From NCBI RefSeq assembly GCF_041956535.1, contig NW_027192221.1, positions 150,397 through 201,413 of the forward strand: DNA of 51,017 bases, written 5' to 3'. Below are positions 19,981 to 31,073 of this stretch, one piece after another (within the stretch, counting starts at the first letter, position 1; the number at the start of each line of letters is the position of its first letter). The DNA is from Calcarisporiella thermophila CBS 279.70. Taxonomy: Eukaryota > Calcarisporiellomycota. The position numbers and the translations under genes are program-made. The notes below the pieces were generated by a model. The model was not told where the DNA came from. It searched no databases and saw only the letters and a program-made list of their open reading frames with translations.

Positions 19981-21985
19981 CTATTGGGGCTCCACTCCAA
20001 GCACAGTCATTACATTTCCAACTAATTGCAAACTCCCCGTCACTAGCACCTCAGCATCGCCTTGGTCTTTCACCCATTTGGTGGCATGCTCCACAGTAGG
20101 AAAAACGTGGGCATTGCATTCTGGAACTAACTGAGACCAGGATTGGGCAAACCCGTGTTGAAGGAGAAGCTTGTCATCAGGGTTGACCATATTATTTTGA
20201 TTGTCTAGTGCGGGATGGCCAATATGAATTTAGTAAGTGACCATATTAAGTGCCAGAAAGAAGTTGTCATAGTCATACCCCCTTTGTAAGTGTTGTCGGC
20301 GTAAGTAATATTCGTACAGAACAAGGCGTGATCGAACTTAACCTGGGATTGCAAAGTGCTTAGCGTGCGTAATAAGGCAGCACCGTCGCGGCCGTTTGTA
20401 CAGTTGAATAGAAGGATTCTTTGCCTACATTAGTATAAAGGTTACTTTATGTTTCTTACCGAAAAAATAAAAAAAATGAAATGCCTACTTCTCTTTATTC
20501 TCTAGTGTTTTCCCGAACCAGTCTATACAAGCCTGCATACTCTCAGCCGTATGTGCTCCATCCAGATACCATGTAGCCTTATACCCCGTAACAGTAAGGG
20601 TTTGAGCACGACCAGGCCATTTTACAGCTGTCAAGCCACGTTCAAATTCACGAGGAATATCATCCTTTAATGTCTGTCCGCGCATTGTGCCCAACCACTG
20701 TTTACTAAGTGCCACCGCAAGTGCAGCATTGGCCCGCTGGTGTTCTCCTGCAAGACCTGAAACCGAGTAAAGTGTCAATGAGGTATCGACATAGGCTATA
20801 AACATTTAATGGCTCTACCTAGATTAGTAAAGCTATCAGACCCGTTCGAGAGAATGGATAAAGGTGCCTGTGAAGGAATTGAAAATTGAGCACAGCTCAT
20901 CTACGTATTCAACTGCGATTAAAGCACATACATTTTTTTCGGCAGCTCGCTTTTCAATCACTCTTAAACATTCTTCGGGTTGCATCACGCTGAAAACAGG
21001 CACCCCACTCTTAATAATTCCTGCTTTATTCCAAGCGATATCCTCTAAAGTGTTACCGAGTACCGCAACATGATCAAGTCCAAGCGATGTAATGCCGCAC
21101 ACCACCGGGCGCTCCACAATATTGGTCGAATCATATTCGCCACCTACTCCCACCTCTAGCACTACAACATCAATCTATAGTCAACAGAATAGGATGAGTG
21201 ATGCTGTCCTAACAAGTGGGTTTATGGAGAAAAACATTAGACCTTTTCCTGCATGAACACATGAAATGCCAACAAAGTAAGAAAGCGGAAATAGACGGGC
21301 TTTTCCGGCTGTCCCTCCGGAACCTCACCCTTTTACATATGCGTATTAATCAACTATTATAATTCAATGTTCAGGTGATAAAATTTTACTTTGGTGGCTT
21401 CCAGTCTATCCCAACACTCGAAGAAATACTTTGCGAATTGTTCCTCGGAGAGAGGGCGACCATCAATACGGATTCGCTCACGGACAGCGATCAAGTGGGG
21501 AGAGGTGTAGAGCCCTAGTTTATTGCAAAATAAAATTTAGTACTTTAAAGCGGGATACTCTAGTCAGTTAGAGAGCTGCACCTGTCCTGAGAGGTTTCCC
21601 CGAAATCCCTTCACAATGCCTCAGAATGGATTCAGTGAAAGCGCATGTAGAGCCTTTTCCTTTAGTACCGGCCACATGGATTATATTCAAGCTGTCAAAC
21701 TCGCTTGTCTATCAAACAGAAAAACAGAGAAGGTTTCTTCACAGCCTAATTTAGCTCCAGGCTTCAGAATATACCTGGTATCCTATTCTCTTGCAATATT
21801 CACGCATCTCTGGCAAGCTACGTTTGTTCTCTGATCGTCCTTTTTTCCGCAGCATCTCGAGAACGGCCGCATTGGACTGCAAAGAGTTGAGTTTATTTAT
21901 GGCATCCTAGGATGTAAAATATAATTGAGATGGCGATGTGCTCTGTTGTGAACTATTTTAGCCATACCGTGTAAGTTCGTATCAT
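19981..21985 (-). CDS. MET7: Folylpolyglutamate synthase
   Basis: It adds glutamates to folates with ATP, retaining them in cells and mitochondria and supporting methionine synthesis. The ten exons are 21985-21968, 21906-21775, 21699-21582, 21514-21390, 21329-21243, 21174-20905, 20867-20819, 20756-20489, 20424-20279 and 20204-19981, giving 478 aa. Visible: [15 protein letters not shown]-loop [12 protein letters not shown] (residues 57-68), [81 protein letters not shown] and [15 protein letters not shown]. Exon 1 encodes only MIRTYT. The intron at 20904-20868 is just 37 nt, needed to join VCALIAVEY to APLSILSNG. Without it the frame runs into a stop. No long mitochondrial presequence is seen. 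Confidence 0.93.
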
Positions 21986-22698
21986 TGTGGTATAATGCCT
22001 AAGCCCGCAACTGTTTTTAAAATATAAAGTAGCCACGTTAAAGATGCGTAACATTAAACGTGGTTATATGAATAAATAAGAGCTCATCGATAATTCCAGA
22101 TCGCCGCTGATTAATTTTGACTTCGAATTTCGGGCCCATATTCTGACATAAATGCTTGTCATTCGAAAACGTAATTATGGTCAATTGACTCTTGCACAAG
22201 CCATTGTAATATAATCCTTTCAACCAAATCTTTATATCCGGTGTATAAAGAAAGGGAAGGATCTTTGTGCATTATGCATTATCAAGAGTTGCCAATACTG
22301 GATTCCATCGACATATTGGATATGCTTTTAATCCGAGTAACTGAAAATACCTAATGCTGACAAACTTCTCATAGTACCATCATCACAAGGTAAAATTGAA
22401 AATATGTAAATATATTTATATGTATTGCTATTCTCTTGATTCAACTGAGGCTACTACAGAATAATCAATTATTTGGCTATATGTGGGCTTATAATCTAGT
22501 CTAATGGCAAATATGTCTTATATATGCTGATATATTTGCGTTATTCTTTTAAAAAAATTTTAAGCCTGTCTACTACGTAAGTTCGCCTTGGTTGCGGGCA
22601 GGCAAATTCACCACAATTTTCTGTGGGACGCGTTTTCGATATCATCTCACCTCTAATTGCAAAACAACATCTGGATAAAAAAGAAAATAGAAGCAATA
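21986..22698. promoter_or_regulatory. Divergent promoter region of FPGS and epsilon-COP
   Basis: These 713 bp of AT-rich sequence lie between the divergent FPGS (-) and epsilon-COP (+) start codons. No individual site is convincing. Confidence 0.4.
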
Positions 22699-23865
22699 AT
22701 GGCAGAGGCTGATGAACTTTTTATTCTGCGCAATCTCTTTGCACTTGGTGCCTATCAATCTCTCATTAATGAAGTAGCTTCGTCCATACGCTCCAATACT
22801 CTCTCGGACCAAGGCCGTCTAGAGGCACAGTCATTCCTCTACCGTGCCCAAATTGCTCAGGGGAAGTATGAAAACGTACTGCGCGACATCAGAGCTGATG
22901 CACCTCCTGAATTGCAATCTATAAAACTTTTGGCAAAATATCTCAGTGCTCGTGGGAAGGGAGATAAGCAAGGAATGGACAAATCGAGGGAAGATGTTGG
23001 TGAAATGGCAAGAGAATCGATGAGTCCGATTGTGTTGGTTGTTGCAGCAACTACCTATGTGTGCGATGGATTGGTGGAGGAAGCTCTGAAGTTTGTAGTG
23101 AAATGTCCACGGAATTTGGAATGGTAAAATTGCTCGATTTACTAGAGTTTTCTGAAAATAATATTCATAAAACTGGGTAATTAGTGCGGCCTTCCGCGTT
23201 CAGATCTATCTGCACATTGACCGGTTAGACTTGGCTCGTAAAGAGATCTCGCTTGTGAAAACGTGGGCAGAGGATGCTACCCTTGCACAATTAATGGAAG
23301 CATGGGTTGATCTCCGATCTGTAAGCTCAAATTCTATACTTGATGGGTACAACAATATTCTAAATCAGCTTTCAACACTAGGGAGGCGATCGTTATCAGG
23401 AAGCTTTCTACATTTTCGAAGAGTTTGGACAATCTGTATCATCACATACTTTGAAAGTTCTAAATGGTCAGGCAGTGTGCAATATTGCGCTGGGTCGATA
23501 CCCAGAAGCTGAGAGTGTCCTTCTTGAAGCTTTGCAAAAGGTAGGATTGTGCACGTATAATGGCCTTCATTATCTCATTTGCTTGATTTCTTACTGAACT
23601 ATAGGATAGTGACGACCCGGAGACATTGGTCAACCTTATTGCATGCTCGACTCTCGCAGCGAAGCCTGCAGAAGTCATTAACCGTTATATGACGTAAGGT
23701 TCTTTCAAGAAATCCCCGAGCTCTTTTTTTTGATACACTGTTTCCATCGTTTTATTATTATATAGTCAACTTCGTGAGGTTGCACCAAGTCACCCCTTCC
23801 TCCTAGATCTAGATCAGAAAGAGGCTGCCTTTGACCGAGCTGCCCAACGCTATGGCATTGCTTAG
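22699..23865 (+). CDS. SEC28: Coatomer epsilon subunit (epsilon-COP)
   Basis: A subunit of the COPI coat, it stabilises alpha-COP and serves Golgi-to-ER retrograde transport. Five exons, 22699-23123, 23185-23320, 23382-23540, 23605-23693 and 23766-23865, give 302 aa, the usual family length. Introns are 61, 61, 64 and 72 nt. The family pattern is clear after splicing: ELFILRNLFALGAYQSLINE, FLYRAQIAQGKYENVL, APPELQSIKLLAKYL, then across the first junction NLECAAFRVQIYLHIDRLDLARKE, followed by VLNGQAVCNIALGRYPEAE, DDPETLVNLIACS and SHPFLLDLDQKEAAFDR. The fold is an alpha-solenoid of TPR-like repeats. The start at 22699 (MAEADELF) is chosen over an upstream in-frame ATG at 22657 because family similarity begins there. 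Confidence 0.94.
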
Positions 23866-24122
23866 ATATGTTTTTTTTCGTGTATTTGTTGTTCTCGTTT
23901 TCAGGTTGCTATTATTTTAACAAATTGGGCACATTTCTATTTTCTATCCCTTAACCCTATTAAATAATGGGTACCGGAGTCGTTAAAATGCAGGGAAATG
24001 CGTTTGATAAAAAGGATTGGGGTGGGATACCGATTTGGAGAAGAAAAAATCTTGGAAAATAGTAAAATTCGGCCAAAAAATTAAGGCTAGCACGACAAAA
24101 CTGATACTATTAGACATAGGAA

Positions 24123-26438
24123 ATGGATCCCCACACAATAAATGAAATATCCAAAACTCTCACTAAGAGATTCATAGACATATACCATCCGAATAATACA
24201 TCCATTTCTTCCTCCACTGCATCCGATGTTGACGTTAAGGAATTAGCTCGCATCCTCGATACGCTGCTTACAAATTCCCCTCCAATAAATACTCCAAGGC
24301 ATAGAGAAGCTTTTTTAAACCAGCTGAGAGATCGAAGCAAGCGTGTTCTTAAGTATGAGGATCGTGAGCTTTTGGTAAATTAATTTTGTCTTCAATCGAG
24401 TCAATCGTGGAGTCGTAATCTTCCTAATTTCTACTGTATGTACTAAGGATGAGGTGATTGGTTATATCCCCCTCGATGAATTATATACTGAAGCAGAAAG
24501 AGATGACAGTCTTTCACTAGAGGATGCTGTTGTCAAGCGACTTGTTTTGTGGTTTCACGGGTTTTTCAAATGGGTCAATTGCCCGCAATGCGATTGTGGT
24601 GTAAGTGATATTTAAAGTTTATGGAGGCATAATAAACTTGTAAACTAACTTTTATCGTTTCACTGGAAGGGTTCGACGCGTTCTCTGGGCAATACAGAGC
24701 CAACCGATGAGGAATTGCGGTATGAGGCGTATAATGTAGAATTATATGAGTGTACGTCGTGTGGACAAGTCAATCGATTTCCCCGTTATGAGTGAGCCTT
24801 GACGCATGTATTTCCAAGAATTAACACATAAGCTAAAGGATTTCTCTAGGGATCCGCGAAAACTTTTAGACCCTTCACACCGGAGAGGAAGATGTGGAGA
24901 ATGGGCCAATGTAGGTGGTGATTGCAGAGACTTTCATATTGAAAGAGGTGTAACTCCGTATAATATTTCCCTAGTGTTTTACGCTATGCTGCCGTGCTAT
25001 GGGCTATGATGCACGTTACATTCTTGATACAACAGATCATGTATGGACCGAAGTATGGAGTGAAAATCTTGGCCGTTGGGTTCATTGCGACCCCTGTGAG
25101 CCAGCATTTGACAAGCCGCTACTTTATACTCTTGGATGGAAAAAGAAAATTGCTTATTGTATCGCACTTTCTGCCGATGAAGTCGTCGATGTCACACGAA
25201 GATACACATGTGATTTTGAAGAGGAAGTGCTCCCCCGTCGTTATCTCATGCCTGAAGTGGAGTTAAAAGAGGTAATCATACAGGGTCGAGTGTTGTTTGA
25301 GTTCACGATAAATGGTTTATGTGCTGGTAGACTTTGGAAAGATTGTCACTTTCGCTCCAACAAAATTTGGACGATGTGCGGAGGGAACAAGTTCGCCAAA
25401 GATCAGTGAAAGAAGAAGAGGAGCTGATATCATTTGCAGCCAATCAGCGCACCACAACGTTGGAGGAAATGCAAGGACGAAAGAGTGGTTCACTGAACTG
25501 GCGTGTGTCGCGCGGCGAGGTTGGAGAGGAATCGGGTGAAATACAAAGTATATTTGCTTTTAATATAGCGCGCAGATATATCACATTTTGACCAGCGCAC
25601 GTTTTACTAATTAAGACTATTTATATATAATTAGTTGGAAATGTCCTATTTGAATCTTCTGACGAGTTAATTTCTGTTGGGGATACTCAAGTCTTCCCGC
25701 AGACTAGCACGACACCTCCCACCATTCGTCTCACCGATGCAATCCCAGGACAACTGAGCGCGGTTTACTTTCGCAGAAAAATCGACCTCTCCCGTGGCTT
25801 TGTGTGCGATTTTACTCTCCGCATTACGGACCGACATGGAAACCCCGCTCAAGGAGGAGCCGAAGGTCTGGCCATGGTGATTCAGAGCCAAAGAGAGGAT
25901 GCAATAGGGGAAGGCGGATGCGGAATGGGATACGCGGGAATTGCTAAGAGTTTGGCTGTGGAGTTTGATACGTATGAAAAGTAAATAGCTTCGACAAAAG
26001 TGCGTAAATTCACTTTCATTAGTGAAATCTAACCTTACTATGCCTTTTCTCTCCTCCTATAGTTTAGATAGATGTGACGATCCGTCTTCAAATCATATAT
26101 CGATACATGGTCGCTTACCCCCGCATGCAAACTCAGCACATCACTCTTTCTCCTTAGCTTGTACATCTAGGCTTCCACCTTTGACACAATGCCCATATGC
26201 AGTTCGCATAGCCTACTTGCCCTGGAGCCAAACGATTATTGTATGTCTAACGGACATACATGACGATCAAGCGCAGAGATTCGTGGAGGTTTTGAGGGCG
26301 AGAGTTGAAATAGAAAAGTATTGTGGCGGCACAGACGCGTGGATAGGGTTTACATCGAGCTGCGGGGCCTTGAGTCAGCGACATGAAATTTTAAATTGGA
26401 AACTCTGGGAGACAAAGAGGGTAGAAAAAATGAACTAG
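24123..26438 (+). CDS. PNG1: Peptide:N-glycanase fused to an L-type lectin domain
   Basis: It is a cytosolic amidase that strips N-glycans from misfolded glycoproteins exported from the ER. The exons are 24123-24374, 24448-24600, 24670-24791, 24850-24910, 24975-25271, 25331-25547, 25635-25980 and 26063-26438, 607 aa. The transglutaminase-fold core has the triad Cys191 ([10 protein letters not shown]), His218 ([10 protein letters not shown]) and Asp235 (VHCDPCE), and zinc cysteines CPQC (129, 132) and CTSC (163, 166). A charged helical linker (residues ~296-367) leads to an L-type (legume-type) lectin domain at ~370-600: [48 protein letters not shown] and [21 protein letters not shown]. All junctions keep frame; the exon 7-8 junction falls inside the metal-binding loop, so the lectin is genuinely part of this gene. 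There is no PUB domain and no signal peptide. Confidence 0.93.
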
Positions 26439-26673
26439 CCTAATGGCTCGAAGCTAGCTATTAGTATTGTTGTATTGCAGTTTCTTGGGAAGGACCACTA
26501 GACGTCGATTTGCTCTATTCCGTTCACTTATCAACTTCATAGAGAAGAGGAACTGGTAATTGTTTAAATATTCCACTAAAATATTCATCAATGCGTCCAA
26601 TCATATAAAAAAGCCTCAATAGTTTAATCTAAGATACGCGTTTTCTCTTCTTTTTCTAAGCAAATTTCATTAT

Positions 26674-27300
26674 ATGATGAGTAAACAACTATTCAAAAGT
26701 AGATTCTCAATTACAAGGCGTCAGTCAAAGCCAGTACAAGGAATTTTATTAAAAGATGCTCTTTATCAACGAATTCAGACTAGACTCGAGCACATTCTCA
26801 TGCAATTTAATTTGATAATAGCGCACTTGAATCGGATTCAATCGCCTGCACGTTTGAGAGCACGCATTTCTAAATACTTGTCATCAAATCTGCATAAACT
26901 GCGTAATCGACTCCGCATTATCAATGCATCTCTTCAACTCATTCGTAACCCTCGCTCTCATCCAATACCACAACCTGCTCCAGTATACACTTATCAAGTT
27001 GGGATAATACAATTTCACTTCAACAGCGACCTTTTTGGATTCGCTCGGTTATTTGGTTATATCAGAGACATTCATGCACGACATATTACATTTCTTGAAC
27101 AGCGACATGCTGCATTAGTTGTTCTGGTGCTCGTCTGGGAACTTACATTGGTTAGTGTCCTGGTTTGGTGCCTCGGGTTAGGAATTACAGTATTGGGACG
27201 CGCTGTAGGCATCCTGGAGCTGGCAGCAAAGTTGGTGGATGACGGGTCGCGCGGATTTATACGGGGAGTGAGTTGTATAGCGCGCTGGCTATTCCGTTGA
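26674..27300 (+). CDS. Small basic membrane protein of unknown family
   Basis: This is a 208-aa single-exon ORF 236 bp downstream of PNG1 on the same strand. Residues 1-100 are strongly basic and helical (SPARLRARISKYLSSNLHKL). Residues ~146-178 form a long hydrophobic stretch (LVVLVLVWELTLVSVLVWCL and onward) that would span the membrane once, or twice as a tight hairpin, followed by a short amphipathic basic tail ending ARWLFR. There are few acidic residues. No domain recognised and no function assigned. The coding potential is supported by the sharp hydrophobic/basic organisation rather than homology. Confidence 0.5.
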   Translation: MMSKQLFKSRFSITRRQSKPVQGILLKDALYQRIQTRLEHILMQFNLIIAHLNRIQSPARLRARISKYLSSNLHKLRNRLRIINASLQLIRNPRSHPIPQPAPVYTYQVGIIQFHFNSDLFGFARLFGYIRDIHARHITFLEQRHAALVVLVLVWELTLVSVLVWCLGLGITVLGRAVGILELAAKLVDDGSRGFIRGVSCIARWLFR

Positions 27301-28150
27301 TGGATCGTATTTCGTTGTTACTATAGACTTTGTAAATCAATTGTAATGTTAAACATATCTATATCTTGTACATCTATATCTTAAAATTTCTCTAGCCGAG
27401 TTGATCCCTCCCCCCATTCACCGGCGAATTCTCGATGTATAACCCATTTTGTATGTATATTTCAATGTAATTTCAGAGTTGGATAACCTAATTAGTATCT
27501 GGAAATAAGGATATCTGATCTAAACCTATTCTACATAATTGCTCCAATTCTGATGAGCCTAAGATAAGACTTCGGGATCATATATTATCCAAATAAAAGG
27601 ACAACTCCATAAGTTTGTAAACACGTAAAAGACGCGTCATCCGTTCGATTATTTATTTGACAACCGTGAAGAAGCAATCCTTGTTATCATTAACTTTGTG
27701 CGATCGCGCCCGTATAACGTCGGATAAGCTTGGCGTGGTGTCACGGTTTTGCACCTAGAAAAGCATGGTCAGCTGAAGAGCAGCCTGGAAAAAAGCTTTC
27801 GGCTCGCCCATCGCTTGTGCGTAAAGAGATGTGTGGCTGGATTTTCCACGAAGCTTTCCAACCCCCCTGACGAATATCTCTTCCGTGGGGGAAATACTCC
27901 CCGAACACTCTGCTCCGCAAAAATACAAATAGAGATTGCGTAATTCTTTTAAGATTTAAACTCACCATTTCCTCCACCGAGCCCACTTTCTCCGAGAACA
28001 AAAGCAAAGGAAACCTTTATAGCCCTGGCTTCCTCTAGTAAATCAAATCCCCATCACAATCAAAGAGACAATTCTTTTCGGACTCTCTTCTTCTTTATAT
28101 TTCCCATCCTTTTCATTCTCGTTGCCTTCCTGTGGCCATACTCGACACTG
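27301..28150. other. Intergenic region upstream of the aminopeptidase gene
   Basis: This 850 bp region is AT-rich at 27301-27700. Closer to the aminopeptidase start it becomes pyrimidine-rich on the plus strand (28050-28150), as expected of a promoter or leader. Short open frames on both strands here show no conserved features. Confidence 0.4.
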
Positions 28151-31073
28151 ATGTCTGATTCTAAGGAAACGAGGGTTGTCTTGCCCACCAATGTGCGCCC
28201 CACTCACTACACTATCAAGCTGACCCCTGACGTTGAGAAGTTCACTTTCACGGGCGAGCAAACAGTGGAGTATGTGCAAATCTCTAATTCTCCCGCTTCA
28301 TCATTTCTATTATCTTATTGACGCCATCTTTAATTTTTTTTCGCGTCCTTTTTTCGCGTCCATTTAGACTTGAGGTCAATCAAGATACGACGCAGATCGT
28401 CCTCAATTCTCATGAGCTTAATGTCCAGTCTGCTTCTATTTCCAACATTGCGGTAAAATCATCTCAAAGGTATTGTACTCGCCTCTTTCTTGGTTTTTCT
28501 CACGTGCGTGATACCAACCTTGTTTTAACACAGTCAGCAGGTGACAAAAATCGAACACGATGAGAAAAAGGAGACAGTGACACTGACGCTTGCGCAAGCG
28601 CTGCCCGCTGGATCCAAGGCCGCTCTGCATATGCAGTTCACTGGAGAGCTGAACGATAAGATGGCTGGTTTCTATCGTTCCTCGTACAAGGACGCGCAGG
28701 GTGAGACTAAGTGGGTGACAACACAATGTAGCCTAGTTTCTCTGAGTGTGAATTAAAATAAGATGCTAATGATAGATATATGGCCACCACCCAATTCGAG
28801 GCCACCGACGCGCGTCGGGCCTTCCCATGCTGGGACGAGGTGAGGATGATGAGTGGGCTGAAATGCATACGAATCTCTCTAACATGTTTCTTCAACGACA
28901 ATACGTGTAGCCCGCACTCAAGGCCACCTTCGACGTCACGCTTGTGGTCAAAGAGCATCTTACCGCGCTCTCCAACATGAACGTGATCTCGGAAACCAAG
29001 GCCAACGGCTTCAAAGAAGTCAAGTTTGCGCGCACCCCTATCATGAGCACCTACCTTATAGCGTTTGTGGTCGGTGAATTAGAGTACATTGAGGAGACCA
29101 CCTCGGGCGAACACAACAACGGCACACCTATCCTGTGCCGTGTTTATACCCCGCCTGGACTGAAGGAACAGGGCCGGTTCTCCTTGGGCGTTGGCTCGAA
29201 ATCACTCGAGTTGTTTGCCCAGGTCTTTGGTCAGCCCTACCCTCTACCTAAGTATGACATGGTGGCCATCCCAGACTTTGAGGCGGGCGCAATGGAAAAC
29301 TGGGGATTAGTCACCTTCAGACTCAACGCCATCCTCTTCGATGAGAAGACTTCAGATGCTCGGCAGAAACAGCGCATCGCGTACACCGTGTGCCATGAGG
29401 CGGCCCACCAGTGGTTTGGCAACTTGGTCACCATGGAGTGGTGGAGCGAGCTCTGGCTTAATGAAGGGTTTGCCACATGGGTCGGCTGGTTCGCCGTCGA
29501 CAAGATCTTCCCCGACTGGGATATCTGGACCCAGTTTATCATGGACGAGCTGCAGAGCGGCCTGCGGCTTGATGCCCTCCGCTCCTCCCATCCGATCGAG
29601 GTCCCCGTGCGCGATCCGGCCGAAATCCACCAGATCTTTGACATGATCTCGTATGCCAAGGGCGGGTCTGTGATTCGCATGCTGAGCGGGTGGATGGGCG
29701 TCGATGTCTTCCTTGCCGGCATTCGTCGATACCTGAAGCGCCACGCATACGGAAATGCATCGACTATGGATCTTTGGAAGGCGCTCAGCGAGGAGTCCGG
29801 AAACGATGTCGGAGAATTCATGACCCTGTGGACCAAACAGGTGGGCCACCCTGTGCTTACCGTCACGGTGCCCAAGGCGGGCGAGATCCACGTGCGTCAG
29901 AATCGCTTCTTGTCGACCGGGGATGTGAAGCCCGAGGATGACCAGAATCTTTGGTGGGTGCCGCTCTCGTTGATCACTGATAACGGGGAGGTCACCAAAT
30001 ACACCCTCACGGAGCGCGAGTCCACCTTCAAGCTGCCCGGCCAACCCACCTGGTTCAAACTCAACCACTACCACACCGGTGTCTATCGTGTGCTCTACAC
30101 TCCGGAGCACATCGCTAACCTTGGTAAGATAGTACACACGCTCCAGACCGGAGACCGCGTCGGCTTGGTTGCTGATACGGGCTCTCTCGCGGTGAGCGGC
30201 TACACCAAGACGAGCGCATTTTTGGACTTGTTGCGTTGCTACGAAAACGAGGACAAATACATCGTGTGGCAGGAGATCGCCACTCGCCTGCAGACCCTTG
30301 GAATGGTGTTTTCAGAGCAGGAGGAGGAGGTGCAGGAGGCGCTGCGCTCCTTCCAGCGGCAGTTGTATTCCAAGCTGGCTAAACAGCTCGGATGGGAGTA
30401 CCCCGAGGGAGAGGACTACTTAACCACCCTGCTCAGAACCTTGGTGCTGCGTCATGCGGGTCGCTCCGGAGTTCCCGAGGTGGTGGCCGAGGCCAAGCGG
30501 CGTTTCGAACTCTTTGCGCACAAGAACGACACATCTGCGCTGCACCCGAATGCTCGCTCTCTCACCTACGAGATTGTGGTCCTACACGGAGGGCAGACCG
30601 AGTTCGATGCCGTTTTGAAGATCTTCCGTGAAACGGAGACGGTGGATCAGAAGCTGGGTGCGCTGCAGGCCCTCGGGTTCACACGCAAGGAAGATCTGAT
30701 CAAGCGCGTGATGGAACTTAGTATCAGTGATGAGGTGAAGCCGCAGGATATCATCTATGCTCTCCCGGCCATTGCGTCCAGTGGCAAGGGTCGTTACCTC
30801 CTCTGGCAATTTGTCCAGGACAACTGGAACCTCTTCTGCGAGCGCTATAGCCGCTCTCTGAATCTACTCGGGCTGATCGTCAAGACATCCACCTCGACGT
30901 TCTCGTCCGAGGCGATGCTCAAGGAGATCGAACGGTTCTTCGCCGATAAGGATACGAAAGATTTCGCGCGACCCCTTGAGCAAAGTCTTGAGACTATCCG
31001 GGTAAGCGCACAATGGCTTGAACGTGATCGCGAGGATGTGGTGAGCTGGCTGCAGTCGAAAGGTTTCTTTTGA
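28151..31073 (+). CDS. M1 zinc aminopeptidase (Ape2/Aap1, puromycin-sensitive type)
   Basis: This metallopeptidase removes N-terminal residues from peptides. Exons are 28151-28269, 28368-28452, 28538-28710, 28776-28839 and 28911-31073, 867 aa. Key sites in exon 5 are the exopeptidase motif GAMENWG (~273-279) and the zinc motif HEAAH (~309-313), then 18 residues before Glu332 in [25 protein letters not shown] and the ERAP1-like C-terminal helical repeats follow. Splicing gives [20 protein letters not shown], the family's substrate-binding strand; the donor there (gtgggt) was chosen because it alone restores this motif. The acceptor of intron 2 is a CAGCAG pair, so one Gln may be optional (28538 or 28541). 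No signal peptide, so cytosolic. Exon 5 is GC-rich. Confidence 0.95.

Noticed and set aside
20836-20904. FPGS exon ending SLERV with donor gtctga at 20841
   Set aside because: Phase does not match the next exon, whereas the 37-nt intron plus a 49-nt exon gives the conserved sequence and correct phases.
24375-26062. PNG1 as a pseudogene because of frequent stops
   Set aside because: All stops fall in seven GT-AG introns; the spliced frame is intact.
29352-30137. 261-codon minus-strand frame inside the aminopeptidase
   Set aside because: Antisense shadow; the plus strand carries GAMEN and HEAAH motifs.
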